A stretch of DNA of 64,000 nucleotides, from positions 1 through 64,000 of the forward strand of contig CAJKFS010000002.1 of NCBI GenBank assembly GCA_905199225.1. Reading direction: 5' to 3'. Shown piece by piece: positions 41,759-50,254 of the stretch; the first letter of the stretch is position 1, and each line of letters begins with the position of its first letter. This DNA is from an uncultured Collinsella sp. Its GTDB lineage: Bacteria; Actinomycetota; Coriobacteriia; Coriobacteriales; Coriobacteriaceae. The notes below the pieces were generated by a model. That model saw only the letters and a list, made by a program, of their open reading frames with translations, made no database searches and was not told the origin of the DNA. The translations under genes and the position numbers were made by a program.

Positions 41759-42526
41759 ATGGCCAAGGGCGAGACCTACGAGCAGTTCGTGGAGAAGTTC
41801 AAGCCGAAGAAGACCACCGACGACTGCTACACGCCGCCGCTGGTCTACGAGGCCGTCAAGGGCTGGGCGTGCCGCGAGTACGGCATCGACCCGGCCCGCG
41901 TCGTTCGCCCGTTCTGGCCCGGCGGCGACTACGAGCGCTTCGAGTACCCGGAGGGCTGCGCGGTCATCGACAACCCGCCGTTCTCCATCCTGTCGGCCAT
42001 CTGCGCGTTCTACATCGACCGCGACGTGCCGTTCCTCCTGTTCGCGCCGAGCCTGACGTGCCTGGGCGGCGCGGGCGTGTGCATGCGCATGAACCACCTC
42101 ATCACCGATTGCGCCGTGGTGTACGCGAACGGCGCCGAGGTGCGCACCTCGTTCGTCACGAACATGGGCGGCGGCGAGTACGTGATGCAGAGCGCGCCGC
42201 GGCTCACCCGCGAGGTCAACGCCGCCATCGAGGCGAGCCGCGAGCGCAGGACCGTGCCGCGATACGAGTACCCCTACGAGGTGGCCACGGCGGCCATGCT
42301 GCAGCGCTATGCCAAGTACGGCGTGGAGTTCGGCGTGCGCCGCGACGAGTGCGTGCGCATCGCCGCGCTGGACATGCAGCGCGACCAGGGCAAGGCGATA
42401 TTCGGCGGCGGGCTTTTGCTGGGCGAGCGAGCCGCAGCAGAGCGAGCCGCAGCAGAGCGAGCCGCAGCAGAGCGATGGACACTGAGCGCGCGCGAGCGCG
42501 CGGTCATCGCCGGGCTGCGGGGATAA
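41759..42526 (+). CDS. Adenine-methyltransferase-like phage protein (255 aa)
   Basis: Contains CAVIDNPPFSILSAI (about residues 66-80), an NPPF catalytic motif of N6-adenine methyltransferases, and KTTDDCYTPPLVYEAV near the N-terminus as in phage Dam-like proteins. A classical SAM-binding FxGxG is not clear. RPFWPGGDYERF (about 49-60) stands in its place. So activity is likely but not certain. The C-terminus carries three identical 15-base repeats giving (R-A-A-A-E)n at about 222-238. It lies tightly between terminase and portal, an unusual place, and may mark phage DNA before packaging. Confidence 0.65.
   Translation: MAKGETYEQFVEKFKPKKTTDDCYTPPLVYEAVKGWACREYGIDPARVVRPFWPGGDYERFEYPEGCAVIDNPPFSILSAICAFYIDRDVPFLLFAPSLTCLGGAGVCMRMNHLITDCAVVYANGAEVRTSFVTNMGGGEYVMQSAPRLTREVNAAIEASRERRTVPRYEYPYEVATAAMLQRYAKYGVEFGVRRDECVRIAALDMQRDQGKAIFGGGLLLGERAAAERAAAERAAAERWTLSARERAVIAGLRG
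42421..42476 (+). repeat. Three tandem 15-bp repeats inside the methyltransferase-like gene
   Basis: Unit GAGCGAGCCGCAGCA repeated three times in frame, encoding repeated Glu-Arg-Ala-Ala-Ala. Copy number could vary without changing the frame. Confidence 0.8.
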
Positions 42527-42538
42527 GGAGACCGCAAG

Positions 42539-43945
42539 ATGGCAACCGACGAGTTCAGCGTGCCGGCGCACGTGACAAAGAAGCTGAAGGAGCTGGGCTA
42601 CTCCGTCGACAACTCGATGGACACCTACATCCAGGCCTGGTACGACTGGTACAGCGGCAAGGCCGACTGGTACAAGGACGCATACACCGACATGCAGGGG
42701 CAGCGGCGCAAGCGCGACCGCCTGACCATCCGCCCCGCCAAGCGCGTGGCCAGCGAGTGGGCCAGCCTGCTCGTCACCGACGACACGCAGGTGAGCGTGG
42801 AGGGCGCCGCGGCCAACGAGTGGCTGCAGGACTTCCTCGACCGCGCGAACTTCTGGCCGACCGGGCAGCTGATCGTGGAGAAGGCGTTCGCGCTCGGCAC
42901 GGCGGCCTGGGCGCTGTGGTTCGACGTGCGGGACGGCGGCGCCGAGGTGAAGGTGCGCCGCTACGACGCCCGCATGGTGCGCCCGCTGTCCTGGGACGAG
43001 GAGGGCGTGGCGGAGTGCGCGTTCGTGACGCGCGCGAGCGTGAAGGGCAAGCGCGCCGACCAGCTGCAGGTGCACGCCTGGGACGCCGAGACGGCCAGCT
43101 ACCACATCCGCACGTACCTGTTCGTGGACTCCCGCGAGCAGGACGCCGAGGCCGCCGGCATCCTGGAGGACTTCGACACGGAGCAGGCCTGCCCCACGTT
43201 CGGCATCGTGAAGCCGGCGCTGGAGAACACGTACGTGGACCTGTCCCCGTACGGACAGAGCGTGTTCGCCGACGCGGTGGACGCAGTCAAGGCCGTGGAC
43301 CTTGCCTACGACTCCATGTTCCAGGAGGTCGAGCTGACCGCCGCCAAGGTGTTCGTGGACGAGAGCATGGTGGACGTGCGCAGCAAGGACGGCAAGGTCA
43401 TACCTTCGCCGAAGGTGGACGGCCGCCTGTTCCGCCGCCTGGCCGGCAAGGACGTCACAAAAGACCTCATCGACATCTACAGCCCGAACATCCGCATCGA
43501 GCCGCTGCGCAGCGCGTTCGACGTGGCCCTGGCCGAGCTGGGCGAGCTGTGCGGCTTCGGCCAGCAGTACTTCGCGCTTGACAAGAGCGGCGGCATGAAG
43601 ACCGCCACCGAGGTGACGGCCGACAACTCCGCGCTGATGCGCAACGTCCGCAAGCACGAGAACGTGCTGCGCGGCGCCATCCAGCGCGTGGTGACCAGCC
43701 TGCTCAACTGCGCGCGCATCCACTGCGGCGCGGCCATCGAGGAGGACTTCGGCGCGGTCATGGTCCAGTTCGACGACAGCGTGATCACCGACACGCAGAC
43801 CGAGAAGAACATGGCCCTGGCCGAGATAGCGGCCCTGGGCGTGCCGGCGCTGAAGCAGCGCTACCTCATGGAGTGGCACGGCTTCAGCGAGCAGGAGGCG
43901 GCCGAGGCCGTGCCCTCCGCCGCCGTCGTGGACGAGGGATTCTGA
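42539..43945 (+). CDS. Portal protein, SPP1 gp6-like (468 aa)
   Basis: Dodecameric head vertex channel for DNA entry. It is of the length and layout of phage_portal gp6: an N-terminal MDTYIQAWYDWYSGKADWYK, a wing with beta strands about residues 125-200, stem and crown with ELCGFGQQYFALDKSGGMKT, ATEVTADNSALMRNVRKHEN (about 355-390), and an acidic end. A preceding AAGGAG-like site and position directly after the packaging genes support the call. It is coupled to the minor head gene by TGATG. Confidence 0.88.
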   Translation: MATDEFSVPAHVTKKLKELGYSVDNSMDTYIQAWYDWYSGKADWYKDAYTDMQGQRRKRDRLTIRPAKRVASEWASLLVTDDTQVSVEGAAANEWLQDFLDRANFWPTGQLIVEKAFALGTAAWALWFDVRDGGAEVKVRRYDARMVRPLSWDEEGVAECAFVTRASVKGKRADQLQVHAWDAETASYHIRTYLFVDSREQDAEAAGILEDFDTEQACPTFGIVKPALENTYVDLSPYGQSVFADAVDAVKAVDLAYDSMFQEVELTAAKVFVDESMVDVRSKDGKVIPSPKVDGRLFRRLAGKDVTKDLIDIYSPNIRIEPLRSAFDVALAELGELCGFGQQYFALDKSGGMKTATEVTADNSALMRNVRKHENVLRGAIQRVVTSLLNCARIHCGAAIEEDFGAVMVQFDDSVITDTQTEKNMALAEIAALGVPALKQRYLMEWHGFSEQEAAEAVPSAAVVDEGF

Positions 43946-45885
43946 TGCTGTCCCCGGACGCGCTGGAGGAGGCCGGCGAGGAGCTGGCCCGCGTATACCG
44001 CGGCATCGAGGCCGAGATGCTGGACTACCTGGCGCGCCTGATGCTGTCGGGCGGCGGCGTGACCTCCAGGAGCGCTACCGCCGCCGCGCTGCTCGGGCAG
44101 ACCCACGCCGACGAGCTGCGGCGCATCATCGCGTCGCACGCCGGCGAGGTGGACGCGGAGCTGCGCGCGACGGTCGAGAGGCACCTGCGGGCATCGGACG
44201 CCGACGACATGGAGCGCATCGGCAGGCCCGGCACGGAGAAGGCGTGGCCGCGCCAGATGGAGGCCACGCTGCGCGGCCTGGCGGCCATCCTGGAGCGCGA
44301 CAACCTGGGCATGGAGCGCGGAGCCGTTGAGGCGTTCCTGCAGGCGTCCACGGCCGCCATAGCCAAGGTGAACGCGGGCGTGGAGACGGCGGAGCGGGCG
44401 CTGCACGCGGCGGTCCGCCAGCTGGAGCGCGACGGCGTGCGCATCGTGCAGTACGTGGACGCGGGCGGCAACGCGACCGTGGCCAACCGCGCCGACGTGG
44501 CCGTGCGCCGCCACGTGCGCACGCAGATAGCCCAGGACGGGGCGCGCATGACCGCCGGCGCCATGGACCGCTACGGCGTCCAGCTGGTCGAGGTCTCCAG
44601 CCACCCCAACGCCCGGCCCACGCACGCGTCGTGGCAGGGCCAGGTCTACGGCTGGCGCGGGACGGTGACGGTCGACGGGCGCACCTACGACGGCCTGGAG
44701 GCCGCCACGGGCTACGGCTCGGTGGACGGCCTGCTCGGCGCGAACTGCCGCCACAGCTTCGGCCCGTACCTGCCGGGCGCCAAGCGCGCCTACGAGCGCG
44801 ACCCCAAGCATGCCAGCGGCCTGCCGGGCGAGCAGGTGTACGCCCTGGAGCAGCGCCAGCGAGCTGGAGAGCGCGCCATCCGCGAGGCCAAGCGCGAGCT
44901 GAGCGGCGCCCGCATCTGCCACGACGCGGCGCCAAGCCCTGCGGCGCGCGCAGAGGTCGTGAAAGCCCAGGAGCTGCTGGCCCGCAGGCAGGACGCCATG
45001 CGGCGGCTGGTGGCCGAGTCGAACGCCCTGAGCGTCACGGGCAGGCCCGTGCTGCACCGCCACCCGGCGCGCGAGTGGGCCGGCGACATGGCCGGCGGCG
45101 CCCGCATCGCGTCGAGCGGGCGCAAGGTCGACGAGCTGCTGGCCGGCAAGGCCGCGCAGGCCGCCATGGCCAGGGCGGGCGTGAGCAAGACCGCCGTCAA
45201 GCGCGCCATCGCCGACGAGATGAAGCGCCAGGGCATGGAGCCGTCCGACTTCCCCACCCTCACCGCGGGCGAGCAGCGGCGCGTGTTCAGCGGAATCGTC
45301 GCCACGCTAAAGGAGGCGGCGAGACCGAAGCCGATAGGCAGGCACGCCGCCCTTTTCAAGAGGATAGAGGGCGACCACACGGCAGCCGACGACCTGGCGA
45401 AAACGAACCCGAACTTCAAACCGCTCGACCCCAAGTGGGCGTTTAACTGCCAGCGCTGCGTGAGCGCATACGAAGCACGCCGCAGGGGCTTCGATGTGAC
45501 CGCCAAGCCGCGGGGCGGCAAGGGAGACCGCCTCCCCTACATGACGGACCAGAACGGCTGGCCGCACGTGTACGAGAACGCAGACCTCGTGCCGTGCTTC
45601 AGCAACAGCGGCGCAAACACCCGCGGCAAGGTCGAGAAGCTGATGGAGCAGTGGGGGGATGGCGCCCGCGCCATCGTGCGCGTACAATGGAAGGGCGGCA
45701 ACTCCGGCCATGTTTTCATCGCCGAGAGGGTGAACGGAGCGACGCGCTTCGTGGACCCGCAGAGCAACGACGGAGACTGCTCCCGCTACTTCGCCGCGGC
45801 GAAAAAGAACCAGACCTACTGCATGCGCATAGACGACCGCAGATTCACGGACCTGATAAAGCGATGCTGCAAGGAGAAACGATGA
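43945..45885 (+). CDS. Minor head protein with C-terminal papain-fold (Tox-PL type) deamidase domain (646 aa)
   Basis: About residues 1-300 are phage minor capsid protein 2/SPP1 gp7-like: helical start, VRTQIAQDGARMTAG, SSHPNARPTHASWQGQVYG and GLLGANCRHSFGPYLPG, the conserved NCRH block of this family. About 300-480 are helical linker (ALEQRQRAGERAIREAKREL). From about 480 a papain-fold toxin domain follows: catalytic-type Cys in NCQRCVSAYEARRRGFDV (501-518), His in NSGHVFIAERV (589), Asp in RFVDPQS (604). This matches glutamine deamidase toxins of polymorphic toxin systems. Such a protein could be carried in the head and ejected with DNA. It is coupled to the portal and to a small downstream gene by overlaps. 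Confidence 0.82.
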   Translation: MLSPDALEEAGEELARVYRGIEAEMLDYLARLMLSGGGVTSRSATAAALLGQTHADELRRIIASHAGEVDAELRATVERHLRASDADDMERIGRPGTEKAWPRQMEATLRGLAAILERDNLGMERGAVEAFLQASTAAIAKVNAGVETAERALHAAVRQLERDGVRIVQYVDAGGNATVANRADVAVRRHVRTQIAQDGARMTAGAMDRYGVQLVEVSSHPNARPTHASWQGQVYGWRGTVTVDGRTYDGLEAATGYGSVDGLLGANCRHSFGPYLPGAKRAYERDPKHASGLPGEQVYALEQRQRAGERAIREAKRELSGARICHDAAPSPAARAEVVKAQELLARRQDAMRRLVAESNALSVTGRPVLHRHPAREWAGDMAGGARIASSGRKVDELLAGKAAQAAMARAGVSKTAVKRAIADEMKRQGMEPSDFPTLTAGEQRRVFSGIVATLKEAARPKPIGRHAALFKRIEGDHTAADDLAKTNPNFKPLDPKWAFNCQRCVSAYEARRRGFDVTAKPRGGKGDRLPYMTDQNGWPHVYENADLVPCFSNSGANTRGKVEKLMEQWGDGARAIVRVQWKGGNSGHVFIAERVNGATRFVDPQSNDGDCSRYFAAAKKNQTYCMRIDDRRFTDLIKRCCKEKR

Positions 45886-46106
45886 ACGTAGCAGAAGCGC
45901 TGAAAAAGACGCAAGACGAGCTGGCGATGCCGATAGAATTGGGCGCATCCGTCCAGCACGGCGCAAGCACCGCCCACTCGCTATCGTTCTCCGGCAAGGC
46001 GGCAGACTTCCCGCTGCCGATAATCGATGAGACGGCAGGCGCAGCGCGCATCGTGCCCGCGCTTACCAGCGAATGGTGCGCGATCATGGAGCTGTTCCCG
46101 GACTAA
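45882..46106 (+). CDS. Hypothetical protein, possible immunity partner of the papain-fold domain (74 aa)
   Basis: The ATG overlaps the stop of the minor head gene (ATGA) and is preceded by AAGGAGAAACG, so the two are translationally coupled. The sequence is moderately acidic with a helix (VAEALKKTQDELAMP) and a C-terminal TSEWCAIMELFPD. No family is recognised. The one-to-one coupling to a toxin-domain gene in a head operon suggests an immunity or chaperone role. This is inference from position only. A strong terminator follows. Confidence 0.6.
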   Translation: MNVAEALKKTQDELAMPIELGASVQHGASTAHSLSFSGKAADFPLPIIDETAGAARIVPALTSEWCAIMELFPD

Positions 46107-46141
46107 CCCCAGCGCAAAACAACCGCATAGAACCGACGCAG

Positions 46142-46165
46142 AGCCGCCCTACGGGGCGGCTTTTC
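46142..46165 (+). terminator. Intrinsic terminator after the toxin-domain and partner genes
   Basis: AGCCGCC/GGCGGCT stem with a short loop followed by TTTTCT. It separates portal and minor head from the scaffold-capsid unit. The 200 bases up to 46313 hold no gene that I can support and probably carry a promoter or leader. Confidence 0.75.
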
Positions 46166-46313
46166 TCATGCCAGGCGACACACGGCCGACCATTCGAACC
46201 ATCGCGAGGGGCGGCGGGAACGGCCCCATGCGCGGCAGCGGCGGCAACAGCTGCGAGACGACCGAGCGCGCAGTGAAGCGCGGCAACCAAACACCGGAAA
46301 GGACGGTACGGAC

Positions 46314-46862
46314 ATGGGAGCGCAAGACCCCGACAACAAGGCGGCCGAAGGAACCGAGGGCCAGGAGGGCAACGAGCCCAAGGCCAACGAGCCGGCGGGC
46401 GCCGGCACGGAGCCGCAGGGCGGCGAGGGCCAGGGAGGCAACGACGGAGACGGAGACGGAGCAGGCGAGGGCGGCAAGCCCGGCGCGACCGTAAACCGCC
46501 ACAAGTACGAGCGCGACCTGGCGGCCAAGGACAAGCGCATCGCCGAATTGCAGGCGCAGATCGACGAGGCGGCCAAGACCAAGGAGGGGCGCGACGACCT
46601 CCAGAAGAAGCTTGATGACATGAAGGCCGAGCTGGACGACGAGAAGGTGGCCCACAAGCTGGAACTGGCGGGCTGCGTGAACGTCAAGGCGGCCAAGGCG
46701 CTGCTCGACGACTACGACGGCGACGTGGCCAAGCTCAAGGAGGAGTGCCCGTACCTGTTCGGCAAGGACAAACAGACCGGCACCACGGGCAAGAGGCCCG
46801 AAGGGACCGCAGGCGACGACGACGCGGAGCTCGACCGCGCGTTCGGCCTGAAGAAGAACTAG
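46314..46862 (+). CDS. Capsid scaffold protein, DUF4355-like (182 aa)
   Basis: Typical scaffold layout: a disordered Gly/Glu/Asp-rich N-terminus (about residues 1-60), a coiled coil (DLAAKDKRIAELQAQIDEAA, about 70-120) and a C-terminal helical segment (VNVKAAKALLDDYDGDVAKL, about 130-150). It would guide assembly of the capsid encoded immediately downstream. It is the normal size for the family. Confidence 0.82.
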   Translation: MGAQDPDNKAAEGTEGQEGNEPKANEPAGAGTEPQGGEGQGGNDGDGDGAGEGGKPGATVNRHKYERDLAAKDKRIAELQAQIDEAAKTKEGRDDLQKKLDDMKAELDDEKVAHKLELAGCVNVKAAKALLDDYDGDVAKLKEECPYLFGKDKQTGTTGKRPEGTAGDDDAELDRAFGLKKN

Positions 46863-46875
46863 GAAGGAGCAGGAC

Positions 46876-47778
46876 ATGCCTGCAAACAATCTCGGTGCCT
46901 TCATCACGAAGTTCACCACCCGACTGGACCAGGTCATCATGCAGGAGACCGTCACCGGCGACCTGAACATGAACCAGGACCTGCTGGGCGAGATGAGCGG
47001 AAACGGCACCATCAAGATCGCGAAGATGGACATGGACGGCCTGGCGACCCACGTGCGCGGCCAGGGCTTCACCAAGGGCGGCATCTCCCTTGAGTGGGAG
47101 GACTACAAGCTGCGCTACGAGCGCGACCGCGAGTTCAGCATCGACGTGCTGGACGACGAGGAGCGCGCCAAGCTGGTCAGCGCCCGAGCCATGGGCGAGT
47201 TCGCCCGCACGAAGGTCGTGCCCGAGGTGGACGCGCTGCGCTTCGCCGAGCTGGCCAAGCAGGCCGGTAACACGGTGCAGGCCGACCTCGCCGAAGCCGA
47301 CGCGACCGCCAAGGCCGTGCTGGACGCTGAGCAGTGCATGGAGGACCACGGTGCGAAGCTGAGCGAGTGCCTGTTCTACCACTCCGGCAACGTCAAGAAG
47401 CTGCTGCGCCTGTCCGGCGCGTACCGCCTGTCCGCTGGCCAGGCCCCGAACACCAACTTCGCGACCTGGGACGAGATGAAGATGGTGGGCGTGGCGGCCG
47501 ACCGCTTCTACTCCGCCATCAAGCTGCTCGACGGCACCACCTCCGGCGAGGAGAAGGGCGGCTACGAGAAGGCGGCCGACGGCAAGAAGCTGAACTTCAT
47601 CGTCATGCACCCCGAGGCCGCCGCGGCAATCTCCAAGCACGAGAAGCTGCGCTATTTCAGCCCGGACGTGAACCAGGCCGACGAGGCCCACAAGTGGCAG
47701 TACCGCCTGTTCCACGACCTCCTGGTGTACCTCCAGAAGAACGGCCTGATCTACGCCCACGTCGGCAAGACGGAGTAG
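46876..47778 (+). CDS. Major capsid protein (300 aa)
   Basis: HK97-fold-like coat protein judged by position after the scaffold, size and composition. There is an N-arm (NLGAFITKFTTRLDQVIMQE), beta-rich E-loop-type region (IKIAKMDMDGLATHVRG), helices about residues 100-150, and an A-domain-like end (FIVMHPEAAAAISKHEKLRY). AAGGAGCAGGAC gives a strong ribosome binding site, as expected for the most abundant protein. Confidence 0.85.
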   Translation: MPANNLGAFITKFTTRLDQVIMQETVTGDLNMNQDLLGEMSGNGTIKIAKMDMDGLATHVRGQGFTKGGISLEWEDYKLRYERDREFSIDVLDDEERAKLVSARAMGEFARTKVVPEVDALRFAELAKQAGNTVQADLAEADATAKAVLDAEQCMEDHGAKLSECLFYHSGNVKKLLRLSGAYRLSAGQAPNTNFATWDEMKMVGVAADRFYSAIKLLDGTTSGEEKGGYEKAADGKKLNFIVMHPEAAAAISKHEKLRYFSPDVNQADEAHKWQYRLFHDLLVYLQKNGLIYAHVGKTE

Positions 47779-47781
47779 GGC

Positions 47782-48012
47782 ATGGGCACCATCGTGGGGC
47801 TGACCTTCCCCGAGGAGCCGGCCGAGAAGCCGGCGGAGGTCGGCCAGGAGCAGACGCAGCCCGAGCGAGCCGAGGAGCCGCAGACGGAACCGGAGAAGGC
47901 AGAGCCCGAACCGGCCGAGAAGCCGGACGCGGAGCCCAAGCAGGAGCCGCAGCCCGCACCCGCACCGGCGAAGCGCGCGCGCAAGAAGCCCGCGGCCCCG
48001 ACGGAGGGGTAG
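47782..48012 (+). CDS. Pro/Glu-rich low-complexity head protein (76 aa)
   Basis: After about 12 ordered residues (MGTIVGLTFPEE) the protein is Glu/Pro/Ala repeats and a basic end (KRARKKPAAPTEG). Similar short disordered proteins often sit between capsid and connector genes, but no function is known. The start follows the capsid stop by three bases. Confidence 0.6.
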   Translation: MGTIVGLTFPEEPAEKPAEVGQEQTQPERAEEPQTEPEKAEPEPAEKPDAEPKQEPQPAPAPAKRARKKPAAPTEG

Positions 48013-48014
48013 CC

Positions 48015-48356
48015 ATGCTGCCGGAGGTGCGCAGCGCTGACTACAAGGGGGCGCACACCTGGGACGAGGTGTGCGCGCACCTTCCCGCCGCCGTGTCCGC
48101 GGTGCGCGAGGCCATCGGCTTCAACGTCCCCGAGAGCGAGGAGCAGGTGGCGGCGTACAAGGCCGCAGTGTGCGCCGCGCTGGACGTGGACGCGGCCTAC
48201 GGCTTCAGCGGCGGCGTGTGCGACTCGGGCACCGTGCGGCTCGGCTCGCTCACCATCGAGCAGGGCCAGGGCGGGAGCGCCTACGAGGCGGACGTTTCCA
48301 AGGCCGTGCGCCGGGCGCTGTCCGGCTCCGGCCTGCTGTACCAGGGGCTGGGGTGA
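48015..48356 (+). CDS. Head-tail connector protein (113 aa)
   Basis: Small helical adaptor in the gp15/connector position after the capsid. HTWDEVCAHLPAAVSAVREA and SEEQVAAYKAAVCAALDVDA are the helices, with a beta segment CDSGTVRLGSLTIEQGQ. The overlap with the next gene (GTGA) shows translational coupling. The family is assigned from order and size. Confidence 0.65.
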   Translation: MLPEVRSADYKGAHTWDEVCAHLPAAVSAVREAIGFNVPESEEQVAAYKAAVCAALDVDAAYGFSGGVCDSGTVRLGSLTIEQGQGGSAYEADVSKAVRRALSGSGLLYQGLG

Positions 48357-48361
48357 TCGCC

Positions 48362-48691
48362 ATGGTGCCAATACCGAAGCGCCTGCTGCCGAGCCGCGCC
48401 GCCGCGCGCATCCCGACCGAGGACGGCGGCAGGCAGGGCTTCTCGGACCCAGTGGAGCTGCTGGGCGTGCGCTACGAGCAGAAGGCGTCCGTGCGCGCCA
48501 CGGACTACCAGCTGCAGGACGGCACGAGCGGGTTGCTGTTCGTCGACGCCGTGAACACCGCGGGGGCCGTGGAGCTGCCCGCCGGCAGCCTCGTGAGCGT
48601 CGACGGCGGCCCCGAGTGCTGCGTGTCGTCCTGCACGCGCTACGTGGACGAGAGGGGCCGCGTGCACCACTGGGAGGTGGAGCTGCGATGA
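48362..48691 (+). CDS. Minor capsid/head completion protein (109 aa)
   Basis: Beta-rich protein in the minor_capsid_1/gp16 position. QGFSDPVELLGVRYEQKASV, DYQLQDGTSGLLFVDAVNTA and the end HHWEVEL fit a stopper or completion protein. A GTG at 48353 in frame overlaps the previous stop and is an alternative start. It is followed by ATG of the next gene over its stop. Confidence 0.65.
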   Translation: MVPIPKRLLPSRAAARIPTEDGGRQGFSDPVELLGVRYEQKASVRATDYQLQDGTSGLLFVDAVNTAGAVELPAGSLVSVDGGPECCVSSCTRYVDERGRVHHWEVELR

Positions 48692-49023
48692 GCGTGTCCG
48701 TGGACATAGTGACCAAGGGCATCGACCTGGCCACCGCGCCGGCCGAGTGCAAGAGGCGCCAGGAGCTGTACGCCAGGCGCTGCGCGTTCGTCATGCGCAA
48801 GTACGTGCCCGTGCGCGAGACCATCCTGCGCTCCAGCGAGCCGGTCAATTCCGACTACGGCGCGGGCATCCTGACGTGGAACACGCCCTACGCGGCGCGG
48901 CAGTACTACGAGCCGATGCGCCACACCGACCCGGCGACGACCGACCACTGGGACGAGAAGTGCGCGCGGGAGGACGGCGGCGACCTGCGCGACTTCGCGC
49001 GCCGGCTGTACATGGACTACTAG
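48688..49023 (+). CDS. Minor capsid/tail completion protein, minor_capsid_2-like (111 aa)
   Basis: Contains VPVRETILRSSEPVNSDYGA and ILTWNTPYAARQYYEPMRH (about residues 45-80), the motif of the minor capsid 2 family that joins head to tail, with a basic helix before and an acidic C-terminus. It is in the expected order between head completion and tail terminator genes. Confidence 0.75.
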   Translation: MSVSVDIVTKGIDLATAPAECKRRQELYARRCAFVMRKYVPVRETILRSSEPVNSDYGAGILTWNTPYAARQYYEPMRHTDPATTDHWDEKCAREDGGDLRDFARRLYMDY

Positions 49024-49032
49024 GAGGGACGC

Positions 49033-49437
49033 ATGGACGAGAGCAAGACGCTCGACCTCGTGGACGTCGTGAGGGCTCGCCTGGAGGGCGCGGGCATCCG
49101 CGACGTGTTCACGTACCTGCCGGACGCCCGGCGCCACGCCGAGTTCTGCGCCATCCGCACAGGCGTGCCCGGCGGCGAGGACAGCTATTTCGACCTCGCG
49201 TTCGACACGGCCATCCGCCTGAGCCTGCTCGTGGCCAGGCGAGTGGAGCTGGACGCCATGGGCGATGCGCTGCTGGCGGAGCGCACGCTGCGCACCGTGC
49301 CGCTGGACAGCGCCAACGGCAGCTACCGCATGATTCGCATCGAGACAGTGAAGCCGCGCCCCGTCCAGTGGGACGAGAGCGGCCGCAACGTGTGGGTGGT
49401 CGAGGCCACCGCGCACATCGAGATTAAGGAGCTCTAA
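49033..49437 (+). CDS. Tail terminator/minor_capsid_3-like protein (134 aa)
   Basis: Mixed alpha/beta protein of tail-terminator size. There is a DLVDVVRARLEGAGIRDVFT start, a beta strand with HAEFCAIRTG, and a final WVVEATAHIEIKEL. It precedes the tail tube gene by three bases, the usual place of this protein. Confidence 0.7.
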   Translation: MDESKTLDLVDVVRARLEGAGIRDVFTYLPDARRHAEFCAIRTGVPGGEDSYFDLAFDTAIRLSLLVARRVELDAMGDALLAERTLRTVPLDSANGSYRMIRIETVKPRPVQWDESGRNVWVVEATAHIEIKEL

Positions 49438-50148
49438 ATGGACATCGGATTCGCGCTGAACTACCAGCACGTGGTCGAGGTCGACACGACGCCGAACGGC
49501 GACAAGCGCACCTGGGCGTGGGTCGGCCCCGGCATCTCAGACATCAGCAAGGACAACAGCGAGAGCACGAGCGAGGACGCCTACTACAACGGCGGCGGCA
49601 ACACCGAGACCGACGTCACCGGCGTCAACGCCAAGTACAGCGTCGAGGGCCACCGCCTCATCGGCGACCCCTTCCAGGATTACGTCGCCTCCATCGAGGA
49701 CGGCATCGGCGCCGCGCGCAAGACGCGCTACCGCGTCACCGACCCGACCGGCAAGTGCATCGAGGCGCCCTGCACCGTCCTCGACATCGCGGCCAACGGC
49801 CCCAACGGCGCCGCCAACGAGAAGGCGAGCTTCAAATGCTCGCTGTCCCGTTCCGACGTCGCCACGGTCGTGACCGACGCGGCGGGCGTCCTCCTGCCGG
49901 AGAGCGTGACCGTGGCGCAGGAGGTCACCGTGGCCGCCAACAAGTCCGCGGCGGCTGTTAAGCCGTCCGTTCTGCCGGAGGGCGCGAGCACGCGCTGCCT
50001 GTTCGCCATCGAGGACACCGCCATCGCGCGCGTCTCGATGGACGGCGTGGTGACGGGCCTGAAGGCCGGCGAGACGCGACTCGCCGTCAAATGCGCCGCC
50101 AAGCCGTCCGTGTCCACCGTCGTGAAGGTGACGGTCAGCGCTTCCTAG
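49438..50148 (+). CDS. Major tail tube protein with C-terminal Ig-like domain (236 aa)
   Basis: Residues about 1-140 are the beta-barrel tube part (GFALNYQHVVEV, WAWVGPGISDISKDNSEST, DVTGVNAKYSVEGHRLIGDP). Residues about 155-236 are a Big_2-like bacterial Ig domain (TRCLFAIEDTAIARVSMDG, VVTGLKAGETRLAVKC). Such decorations sit on the outside of tails and may bind carbohydrates. A strong terminator follows. Confidence 0.82.
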   Translation: MDIGFALNYQHVVEVDTTPNGDKRTWAWVGPGISDISKDNSESTSEDAYYNGGGNTETDVTGVNAKYSVEGHRLIGDPFQDYVASIEDGIGAARKTRYRVTDPTGKCIEAPCTVLDIAANGPNGAANEKASFKCSLSRSDVATVVTDAAGVLLPESVTVAQEVTVAANKSAAAVKPSVLPEGASTRCLFAIEDTAIARVSMDGVVTGLKAGETRLAVKCAAKPSVSTVVKVTVSAS

Positions 50149-50180
50149 CCGCTGGGCGACAGCTGGGAGAACATGCCGAG

Positions 50181-50219
50181 AAGGCCGGGGTTACGCGCTG
50201 CAGCCCCGGCCTTCTTTTT
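50181..50219 (+). terminator. Intrinsic terminator after the tail tube gene
   Basis: AAGGCCGGGG/CCCCGGCCTT stem (50181-50190 with 50204-50213) followed by CTTTTT. It lets the tube protein be made in excess of downstream tail proteins. Confidence 0.85.
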
Positions 50220-50254
50220 AGCGTCGCAGCGCACGATGGGAAGGCAGCGCAACC

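Noticed and set aside
42421..42476. CRISPR-like short repeats
   Set aside because: Direct tandem units without spacers, in frame within a coding region. No cas genes and no repeat-spacer array were seen in the window.
39215..43879. Long minus-strand open frame opposite terminase and portal
   Set aside because: Same GC-skew artefact. No start signal, and the composition is typical of antisense frames.
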